DNA from: Antedon mediterranea
Lineage: Eukaryota; Echinodermata; Crinoidea; Comatulida; Antedonidae
NCBI RefSeq assembly: GCF_964355755.1
Contig: NC_092679.1
Coordinates: forward strand, 17,350,932-17,414,931
Direction: 5' to 3'
DNA: 64,000 bases
This document shows, one piece after another, positions 23,921 to 33,121 of the stretch (position 1 is the first letter of the stretch; each line of letters opens with the position of its first letter). Made by a program: the position numbers and the translations under genes. Under the pieces are notes generated by a model, which was not told where the DNA came from, did no database searches, and worked only from the letters and a program-made list of their open reading frames with translations.

Positions 23921-26900
23921 ATGCCCCGTGGAACAACATACGCCGACAATTCCTCTAACAGAAGTCTTGGTAGGGCTGGTTTGCCTATGGGTAGTGCTCC
24001 AGTATCTAGTGGAGGAGGAAGCTCTGGTGGAAGCTTATGTAGTGGATTGGGAGAAATCTTAAGTGGTGGATATGGAGGAAGCTCAAGTAGTGGATATGGC
24101 AGTAGCAACTACACTGGTAGTTCTGAGTCTTCTTCTAAAACCTATGTTGATAACTCTTACAACCGTAGTATTGGTAGAGTTGGCATGGAACATGGATCGA
24201 AGGTAGTCTCCTGCAGTTCAGCAATCAGTGATTCCACACCTAAAACCTATGTTGATAACTCTTACAACCGCAGTTTCGATAGAGTTGGCATGGAACATAG
24301 ATCGAAGGTAGTCTCCTGCAGTTCAGCAATCAGTGATTCTACATCTAAAACCTATGTTGATAACTCGTACAACCGCAGTTTCGATAGAGTTGGCATGGAA
24401 CATGGATCGAAGGTAGTCTCATGCAGTTCAGCAATCAGCGATTCTGCACCTAAAACCTATGTTGATAACTCTTACAACCGCGGTTTCGATAGAGTTGGCA
24501 TGGAACATGGATCGAAGGTAGTGTCCTGCAGTTCAGCAATCCGCAATTCTACACCTAAACCCTATGTTGATAACTCTTACAACCGCAGTTTCGATAGAGT
24601 TGGCATGGAACATGGATCGAAGGTAGTGTCTTGCAGTTCAGCAATCCGCAATTCTACACCTAAAACCTATGTTGATAACTCTTACAACCGCAGTTTCGAT
24701 AGAGTTGGCATGGAACATGGATCGAAGGTAGTCTCCTGCAGTTCAACAATCAGCGATTTTACACCTAAAACCTATGTTGATAACTCTTACAATCGCGGAT
24801 TCGATAGAGTTGGCATGGAACATGGATCGAAGGTAGTCTCCTGCAGTTCAGCAATCAGCGATTCTACACCTAAAACCTATGTTGATAATTCACCGAACCG
24901 TAGTTTCAATAGAGTTACCATGAAACATAGAACCATGGTAGTCCCTCGCAGTTCAGCAAGCAGCAAACCTACACCTAAAACCTATGTTGATAATTCACCG
25001 AACCGTAGTCTCGGTAGAGCTGGCATGGAACATGGAACCATGGTAGTCCCTCGCAGTTCAGCAAGCAGCGATTCTACAACTAAAACCTATGTTGATAATT
25101 CACCGAACCGTAGTCTCGGCAGAGTTGGCATGAAACATGGAACTATGGTAGTCCCTCGCAGTTCAGCAAGCAGCAAACCTACACCTACAACCTATGTTGA
25201 TAACTCTTACAACCGTGGTATCGGTAGAGTTGGCATGGAACATGGAACCATGGTAGTCCCTCGCAGTTCAGCAAGCAGCAAACCTACACCTAAAACCTAT
25301 GTTGATAATTCACCAAACCGTAGTCTCGGCAGAGTTGGCATGGAACATGGAACCATGGTAGTCCCTCGCAGTTCAGCAAGCAGCGATTCTACAACTAAAA
25401 CCTATGTTGATAATTCACCGAACCGTAGTCTCGGCAGAGTTGGCATGAAACATGGAACTATGGTAGTCCCTCACAGTTCAGCAAGCAGCAAACCTACACC
25501 TAAAACCTATGTTGATAACTCTTACAACCGTGGTATCGGTAGAGTTGGCATGGAACATGGAACCATGGTAGTCCACCGCAGTACAGCAAGCAGCGATTCT
25601 ACACCTAAAACCTATGTTGATAATGCCTCTAACAGAAGACTTGGTAGAACTGGGAAGCCTCTTGGAAGTATGCCGGTGAGTTCAAAGAAAACCAAATCAA
25701 CTGAGTATCTGCAGAAGGCTCACGAACACATGATGAATAACTCGGTATGTTTTTGTTTTTTTTTTTCATTATACAATATCTTTCCTCTCTATCAACACCA
25801 TCGTATATAAACATCATTTTTAGCTTTTTCAGGATTTAGTAATAATAAGCAAGATGGCGCAGGAAAAAAGTATACAATTAGAAAGTAGGCCTAACGTAAT
25901 TAAATGAACATGCTTGAATTCTACATTATAGGAATGAATGAATTATTAATGTGCACCATATCAGAAGCAGTTTGACAATTATGTAACTGTGAAAGTCTTT
26001 GTTAAACCTTCATTTTAGAGTTAAGGAAATGCAAAACTAAGATGAAAAGTGGAGAATGGTGAGGGGTGGGGGAAGTGAAGAAAATGGCTCGAAATCTTCT
26101 ACTCAATATGCAGACATCTTTAATTGTACACCATATATATTATTATTATATTATTATTACTGTTGCTGTTGCCGTTGCCGTTGCTTTTATTGTTATTGTT
26201 ATTATTTACAGTATGAAGAATTTGAAGCGCCATTTAAAGCAGACGGAAATTTGGAGTCTCATTTGATTGAACAGCTTAATCGTATGGATTTATCAAAAAT
26301 AAAAAAGAGAAAACCATTTGAATGGTACGATGGTCCGATTATTAAGTTCAATGACCTCGCTCTCGATAAGAAAATAGGTCATGGTGGCTTTGGCGACGTT
26401 CATCACGGCTATATGAAAGGAAAGGACGTTGCTATTAAGAAGTTACGCGTGCAGCGTGTGAGTCAAAAGAGATTGACTCAGTTTGAAGACGAAGTTCGAA
26501 TCTTCTGCAAACTCAAACACAAGAACATCATTACCTTTTATGGTGCCTGTATCGAGAAACCTAACCTCTGCATCGTGATGGAGCTTATGAATGGAAGTCT
26601 GTATGACGAACTGCATGTCAAAGAGCACGAGTTCAGTGATACGGAGCAGACATTTATTGCAAGGGAAGTAGCTGATGGTCTGAGGTATCTCCATGTTTTG
26701 AATGTTGCTCACTGTGACATCAAACCAACGAATGTACTAATCAACATTGCTGCTGATGTTGCGAAGCACCAAGTAAAGATTACAGATTTTGGCTTGAGCA
26801 AGATCAAGAACAAGCATTCAGATGCAGCTGGCGACGACATGGTACGTGAACTTGGTACTCCGCGTTATTCAGCACCAGAGGTTCTACGCGGTGAATTCCT

Positions 26901-27174
26901 TGATACCAATGGAATGATGATGGCAGATGTTTACTCATTTGGTTTGGTAATATTTGAAATATTTAGTGGCGATGAGGTTTTTCACGATTACAACGCGCAT
27001 CAGTTGAGGAAGAATGTTGGAAATGGTGACCACAAGCCGCCTGTACAAGATCTGGGGTTGTCTGGCCCGCTGCAAGACTTGATGCTGAAATGTTGGGAAA
27101 GATCTCCAACCACACGTCCTACGGCTAGTGAATGTTATACATCTTTACAGTTGATTTACCTAACGACTGTTTAG
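23921..27174 (+). CDS. Repeat-kinase gene 2: 16 YVDN repeats plus TKL-type kinase
   Basis: Coding exons 23921-25744 and 26212-27174 (donor TCG|GTATGT, acceptor TTACAG|TATGAA, phase 0) give about 928 residues. The first 608 are mostly repeats: seven units (2-8) of the SYNRxxxRVGMEHGSKVVS type and seven (9-15) of the SPNRSLGRVG/SYNRGIGRVG type with VVPRSSAS linkers, between a first and a last capping unit. Kinase landmarks are IGHGGFGDVHHG, VAIKK, QFEDEV, HCDIKPTN (non-RD), DFG and YSAPEV. The activation segment is a few residues shorter than in gene 1. It lacks the KDQLKNPEV linker of genes 1 and 3. Start set at ATG 23921, giving MPRGTTY. A likely polyadenylation signal AATAAA is at 27365. Confidence 0.88.
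23933..25685 (+). repeat. Coding tandem repeat of gene 2, 16 units of 105 bp
   Basis: Inner units are 35 codons (105 bp). Units 10-12 (24977-25291) and 13-15 (25292-25606) form a higher-order duplication of exactly 315 bp, with the same order of subtypes. Type 2-8 units carry a Cys after VVS that other units lack. Most changes between units keep the YVDN, NR and RVG positions. Confidence 0.88.
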
Positions 27175-27839
27175 TAGGAAGGATTTTGCATCGGTGGAGC
27201 ATATTTTTAAAGAGGAAAATTTTGGTGGTGTTTCTTTTTAATAGATGTCTATGTATCGTTGAGTGTACATACATACATGTTTGGTTTATAATGTTCATTT
27301 GTATGTAGTTTAAGTTGACTGCACCACTAATGAGTGTGTTGTCACTGATTCAAAAGTGTTTGTCAATAAAGTTACTACTTTTACAGCTACATACCTAAAT
27401 ACCAGCTCACCCCTTAACATTTTTTGAAAACAAATATTTTCTAAGGAAACTTGAATTCCTTACGGATAAATATCCTAACGTATCCTAACGCGTGTAATTA
27501 AATAAATAGTATAAGTATATTTTAAATAAGAGCGAACCTTAATTTGGTTATTTGTATTTGCTGATCAAATAGATATATTTAATTTTAATGTATATAGTAC
27601 GTTGCATAGTTTTAATCGACATTTGATTTTAAGTTGTTACAATTACATTGTACAATGTATGTGGTCGGGCATTACATAATGTTCGAAATTGTGTATTTTG
27701 TGTAGTATATGATAAGGTGTTAAATATAGATAGAATTTTAACTTCAAAGTTTAGTATACTGTAAACAAGAATTTCAGCCTGAGTTTCCGATGGCAGGTTT
27801 GGTGTTAGTAAAACTATAACTATATAATATCATTCATTC

Positions 27840-28130
27840 ATTTTATATTCGAAGTCGGAGTGTATCTAAATGCAAGTAGGATAGGGAGTTTAGGGCATAT
27901 ATTAAGTTTCAATGTTGCTTTTGCTAGCTTAATAAATTTCAAATACGGTAGGGCCTACAGTATGAATGTCGATTTATTGTGCTTTGTTATAGTAAAATAT
28001 CATGATGAAGATGATGATGGTGATGAAAATGACGACGAGAGCAATAGACAGTATGGTATTGATAAATGTTCTCCGCATGTAAAATGGGTATGTGATGATG
28101 ACGTCATACATAATACGGTTGCCAGTATCT
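27840..28130. repeat. Downstream block of gene 2, duplicated after gene 1 and before gene 3
   Basis: GGAGTGTATCTAAATGCAAG, CAATGTTGCTT, CTTAATAAATT and GATTTATxGTGCTTTGTT also occur at 21500-21556/22570-22615. From CAATGTTGCTT onward, including GACGACGAGAGCAATAGACA and CATACATAATACGGTT, it matches 29700-29950. The block marks the unit of tandem duplication. An open frame here looks fortuitous. Confidence 0.7.
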
Positions 28131-28998
28131 TCATTAATATCATTAATGTTACTTTATTTTATTTTTTTATTTTATTCAATCAAAACCAACAGCGATAAAT
28201 ACCGCCACTAACAGGTTTGAAACATAAAACAATACAACATCAAAAACGGTTAACAATAAAATACAGATAAAATATATATATATATATATATAAAACATAG
28301 ATTGGCATGCCATAAACAATTTCAATTAAAACAGGTTATGCAGGCTGTTCAAGAAGTGAACACATCATCGTCCTCTTAAAATAACCAAGTCTATCATTAA
28401 AAATATCGATATGATTGCTATTTAGATTATTAAATGTATAAGGTAGTCTATGAAAAAGTCCCCTCTTAGTACAGTCGACACGGCTAAAAGGAATATGCAA
28501 TAAATGTCTATTTCGTGTACGACCAGGAACATTTAAACTAAATAGTGAAATTAATGAACAGTCATATTTAGAATTTAAAATATTATATAAAAAAACCATA
28601 TCAGATATCGTTCGACGATTGCTGACAGAATCAATGGAAAAGGCAAAATTAACACAGTTATAAGACAGGAATCGAACAAACTTCCGTTGAACAGTGTCGA
28701 TTCGACGGGCCTGACATGGAGAAATTGAATTGAAAATTGCGGAACAATATTCAAGGTGAGGACGTATAATAGATTTGTATAAAGATAAAAGTGCCCTGCC
28801 GTCGTTCATAAACCTACAATTTCTCCATATTAAGCCCATCATTCTATTAGCTTTTGACAACACATGATTAATATGTGAAAAAAAATTTAATTTACTATCA
28901 ATAAAAATACCTAAATCTTTCCATACATAAACCATCTCAAGATCATGTCCACTCAGATTATAATTGAAGAGCACAGGCCTTTTTTTTTTTTTTTTTTT
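28131..28998 (-). mobile_element. 5'-truncated non-LTR retrotransposon (LINE) fragment
   Basis: A minus-strand frame of about 212 residues (28974-28336) matches the C-terminal part of LINE reverse transcriptases: KDLGIFIDSKLNF, YKSIIRPHLEYCSAIFN, RRIDTVQRKFVRFL. The catalytic YxDD box is absent, so it is 5' truncated. An A-rich 3' tail (AATAAAATAAAAAAATAAAATAAAG on the minus strand) lies at 28150-28180. The paralogous site near 29955 lacks the insert. Oddly, the 5' edge is an 18-base A run (28981-28998, T on the plus strand). Confidence 0.8.
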
Positions 28999-29085
28999 AC
29001 AAGTTACAAGTATTATATTAGCCTATAGCTACTTATCAGGCCTAATGAATATGATTATGACATTTCCCGTCACTTGAGGAGGAAT

Positions 29086-29374
29086 GTTGGAAATGGTAAC
29101 ATTCACGGAATAATTAAGTTCAGTAGTGCCGTGTGCAAACCAGCCAATCAGGTAGCTCAGTGGTCGGTATTTCCAAGTTTCATCAAGACGGGGAATACCC
29201 TCCACCTTCTCACTGAACAAGGAAAGGGAAGAGAGGCAACGATATGTGTTTCATTATATGAGTTACCGTATGTTGCCGAATGAAAGACTAATATAATTAT
29301 ATATTTATCGACTGATGATCCGAACGAGGCAACAAACGTACGAGCTAGGTCCAAAGTCCACACTCTGAGACTGA
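29086..29374 (+). promoter_or_regulatory. Duplicated promoter and 5' exon, likely used by kinase gene 3
   Basis: It matches the promoter and first exon of the NO VEIN-like gene (35480-35785), including AGTAGTGCCGTGTGCAAACC, CCAATCAGG (CCAAT box, 29144), GGTCGGTATTTCCA, ACGGGGAATACCC, CGACTGATGATCCGAACGAG and GCAACAAACGTACGA, ending in a good donor GA|GTAAGT (GT at 29375). The nearest compatible acceptor is CAG|ATTACATTTAGCTGAG at 30485, the 5' acceptor of kinase gene 3. No TATA/kappaB block is present before gene 3, so I infer this copy drives it. Confidence 0.55.
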
Positions 29375-29497
29375 GTAAGTAATCATTATCAAGCCTACTA
29401 GACTAACTAACTAAGCCTAGGCTATATATATTCCAATGAACCATCATATCATATTATCATATAACTGTCTAACCTAGGCCAGCCTACCCTACTAAAG

Positions 29498-29781
29498 GGG
29501 GTGATGTACACCATTAGCGCTACCTCCTGTTTTTGCGCTCGTTACAATCGGTAATTAATTAAAAATATCAACTAACACTATTTAATTTATTGATAAAACC
29601 ACAGTTAAATAGGCCTAGGCTCTGAACAAATAGACTTATCCCTATCCGGAGATCATGCTAGCTTGAACGATATGCGGGCCATGCCAAACAGCCTTTATGG
29701 CATAGTTTTAATGTTGCTTTTCCTAGCTTAATAAAATTCAAATACGGTACAGTATAAATGTCGATTTATTGTGCTTTGTTT

Positions 29782-29813
<32 letters not shown>

Positions 29814-30020
29814 GGGGATGATGATGATGGTGATGATTATGACGACGAGAGCAATAGACAGTATGGTATTGATAAACGTTCTCTACATGATGTAAGATGG
29901 GTATGTGATGATATGTCTAATTGACCATCATACATAATACGGTTATCAGTATCTTCTGTTACAAGTACTATAGCTACGCTAATCAGGCCTAATTAAAATG
30001 ATAATGACATTTCCCGTCAT
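29498..30020. repeat. Continuation of the duplicated blocks upstream of gene 3
   Basis: 29498-29620 (CACCATTAGCG, TCGTTACAATCGGTAATTAA, TTATTGATAAAACCACAG) matches 36270-36370 in the first intron of the NO VEIN-like gene. 29700-30020 matches the downstream block of gene 2 (27900-28130 plus 28999-29060) and includes a (GAT)n microsatellite at about 29783-29855. Confidence 0.7.
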
Positions 30021-30522
30021 TGTTATTCCTGGGAAAAAGGAAGTAAGTTTATGGATTAATGTCATTTAAGTAAGTTCCGTCTGTATAATCAATGAGGGAG
30101 CTCGGTGGTGGGTATGTCTAAATTTCCAAACAGGAAAGTGTTTATTTTAGTTGCCGAATTTAATGAGTCATATCCGTTGCTGCTTTACAATGTTTGGTGT
30201 TTTGCCGTCATAAAGTAAGGGGAGCATACGTTCCGTGCTCCTCAGTACTACTAAATACGTAGCTCATTTCACTTAAAAAGAATCAGGCGAATTCAGGGTA
30301 ATTTAAATAATATTAATAGTAAAAAAAAATAGATGTCAAAATTACTTAATTTTTTAGCTGTCAAAGGAGGAGAGGGCATCCCTGGATCCGCTCCATGTAA
30401 AATGTAAATAAGTGTTTACAGTTAACATAATTATACTTATCATTCATTTTTAGTGACATCCAAAATGTATAATGACGTCTTTCAGATTACATTTAGCTGA
30501 GTTGTAAGCAAACTGTTTTAAA

Positions 30523-33121
30523 ATGCCTCGTGGATCAACATACACTGATAATGCCGCTAACAGAAGACTGGGTAGGGCTGGTTTGCCTATGGGTAGTGCT
30601 CCAGTATCGAGATCTAGTGGAGGAAGTAGTTATCTTGGTAGTTGTGGGTCTTCTAAAACATACGTTGATAATGCATACAACCGTAGTTTTGGTAGAGTTG
30701 GTATGGAACATGGAACCATGGTAGTCTCTCGCAGTTCATCAAGCAGCAATTCTAAACCTGGTACCTATGTTGATAATGCATACAACCGTAGTTTTGGCAG
30801 AGTTGGTATGGAACATGGAACCATGGTGGTCTCTCGCAGTTCATCAAGCAGCAATTCTAAACCTGGTACCTATGTTGATAATGCATACAACCGTAGTTTT
30901 GGTAGAGTTGGTATGGAACATGGAACCATGGTAGTCTCTCGCAGTTCATCAAGCAGCAATTCTAAACCTGGTACCTATGTTGATAATGCATACAACCGTA
31001 GTTTTGGTAGAGTTGGTATGGAACATGGAACCATGGTAGTCTCTCGCAGTTCATCAAGCAGCGATTCTAAACCTGGTACCTATGTTGATAATGCACACAA
31101 CCGTAGTTTTGGCAGAGTTGGTATGGCACATGGAACCATGGTAGTCTCTCGCAGTTCATCAAGCAGCGATTCTACACCCAAAACCTATGTTGATAATGCA
31201 TCCAACCGTAGTTTTGGTAGAGTTGGTATGGAACATGGAACCATGGTGGTCTCTCGCGGTTCATTAAGGAGCGATTCTAAGCCTGGTACCTACGCTGACA
31301 ATGCATTCAACCGTAGCCAGGGTAGAGTTGGCATGGATCATGGAACCATGGTAGTTTCTTCGAAGAGCTCAAGCACCAGTAAAGATCAGCTGAAAAATCC
31401 TGAAGTTAAGCTATATAAAGATAACGCTGCCAATAGAAGACTTGGTAGAGCCGGGAAGCCTCTTGGAAGTATGCCTGTGAGTTCGAAGAAAACCAAATCA
31501 ACTGAGTATCTGCAGAAGGCTCACGAACATCTGATGAATACTCCGGTACGTGTCTTATTTCTAATAAGAGTTTTTAAATTACAATTACCTAGCTAAAGTA
31601 TACTATATCTTATACCCCACACTTTCTTTCCTCTCAAATCCATTCTATCGTTATCAGAATGTGAAAACGTAACCTGCTCTAAAAAAAATCATCGTATGAA
31701 ATAGAAAATTGTACGTATTGTGAAATGTTTGAATACAATACAAAAGGAAAACAAATATGACAATTTATTGCTATTAAACAAAATATAAGGTACTGTATTA
31801 TTATTGCTTTCAATTTTTTATTATAATGTTATCATATTATATAATACAGAATAAAATGGATTAATATAAAATCTTGTATACATCATTATGCTAACTATTT
31901 TCTTTATGATGATTTCATTCCATTAATATCAAACCTTTTTTAAATAAATAAATAAATATCTTTAATCTGTAACTCTAACGGAGTGTTCTAGATGGCATAT
32001 CATAAATAAATGGCCTTCGAGTTGTTAATGAAGGCTTGTCTGTCCATTCCAACATTATCGAGAACTTTGTTTTGGCTATACGACTTCATTCATACAATTT
32101 AAATACGCATCTTTTTGCTATCATTATTATTCTTGTTATTATTATTATTATACAGAATGAAGAGTTTAAACCACTATTTAGAGCAGACGAAAATTTGAAG
32201 TCGCATCTGACTGAACAGTTTATTCGTATAAACTTACTGCGGAAACAAACCAGTGCAGCCACAAGAAAACCATTTGAATGGTTCCAGGGTCCGATTATTA
32301 AATTCTGTGACCTCAGTCTCGGTGACAAAATTGGTCACGGTGGCTTTGGCGACATTCATCACGGCTATATGAACGGAAAGGAAATTGCTATTAAGAAGTT
32401 ACGTGTGCAGCGTGTGAGCCAGAAGAGGTTGACTCAGTTTGAAGACGAAGTTCGAATCTTCTGCAAACTCAAACACAGGAACATCATTACTTTCTATGCT
32501 GCCTGTATCGAGACACCTAACCTCTGCATCGTGATGGAGCTTATGAATGGAAGTCTGTATGACGAACTGCATGTCAAGGAAACCGAGTTCAGTGATACGG
32601 AGCAGACATTTATTGCAATGGAAGTAGCCGATGGTCTGAGGTATCTCCATGCTAGGAATGTTGCTCACTGTGACATCAAACCAACGAATGTACTAATTGC
32701 TGCTGATACCGCAAACAAGCTTGATGTAAAGATTACAGATTTCGGATTAAGTATGATAAAAGACTACTCTGACATGGCACGTGAACTTGGTACTCCGCGT
32801 TATTCAGCACCAGAGGTTCTACGTGGTGAATTCCTTGACACCAGTGGAATGATGATGGCAGATGTTTACTCATTTGGTTTGGTAATATTTGAAATATCTA
32901 GTGGCTATGAGGTTTTTTACGATTACAACGCTCATCAGTTGAGGATGAATGTTGGAAATGGTGACCACAAGCCGCCGGTACATAATTTGCTGTTGCCAGG
33001 TAAGCTGCAAGACTTGATGCTAAAATGTTGGGAAAGAACTCCAACCACACGTCCTACTGCTGGTCAATGCTTTTCATCTTTAAAGGATCTGTACAAAAAC
33101 TATGTATTCAATCGGTGCTGA
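30523..33121 (+). CDS. Repeat-kinase gene 3: 9 YVDN repeats plus TKL-type kinase
   Basis: Coding exons 30523-31545 and 32156-33121 (donor CCG|GTACGT, acceptor ATACAG|AATGAA, phase 0) give about 662 residues. Nine repeats occupy residues ~5-320; units 2-6 are almost identical at DNA level. Then come the KDQLKNPEV linker, a capping repeat and the shared KTKSTEYLQKAHEH segment before the splice. Kinase landmarks: IGHGGFGDIHHG, IAIKK, QFEDEV, HCDIKPTN (non-RD), DFG, YSAPEV. The activation loop is the shortest of the three (DFGLSMIKDYSDMARELGTP). The second exon starts NEEFKPLF rather than YEEFEAPF, and the N-terminal extension before the kinase is the most diverged. Catalytic residues are intact, so activity is plausible. 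Confidence 0.88.
30535..31490 (+). repeat. Coding tandem repeat of gene 3, nine units of 105 bp
   Basis: Units 2-6 carry GTYVDNA(Y/H)NRSFGRVG with SRSSSSSxSKP linkers and differ at only a few bases over 105 bp each, implying very recent expansion or homogenisation. Unit 7 begins KTYVDNAS, unit 8 GTYADNAF and unit 9 (KLYKDNAANRRLGRAG) is the cap. Confidence 0.87.

Noticed and set aside
24130-25620. CRISPR-like array (regular 105-bp units)
   Set aside because: The units are translated coding repeats in an intron-containing animal gene, with no spacer/repeat alternation.
26056-26211. Upstream in-frame extension of the gene 2 kinase exon as an alternative N-terminus
   Set aside because: It consists of intron microsatellite translation (poly-Tyr/Cys) ending exactly at a consensus acceptor shared by the paralogues.
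26443-26712. Antisense open frame of 89 residues in the kinase exon of gene 2, with a matching one at 32399-32668 in gene 3
   Set aside because: Its conservation follows from the conserved sense codons of the kinase domain, and gene 1 does not keep it open; no independent coding signal.
27860-28198. Open frame of 112 residues after gene 2
   Set aside because: It lies in the duplicated downstream block, and the paralogous copies (21.5 kb, 29.7 kb) do not keep it open.
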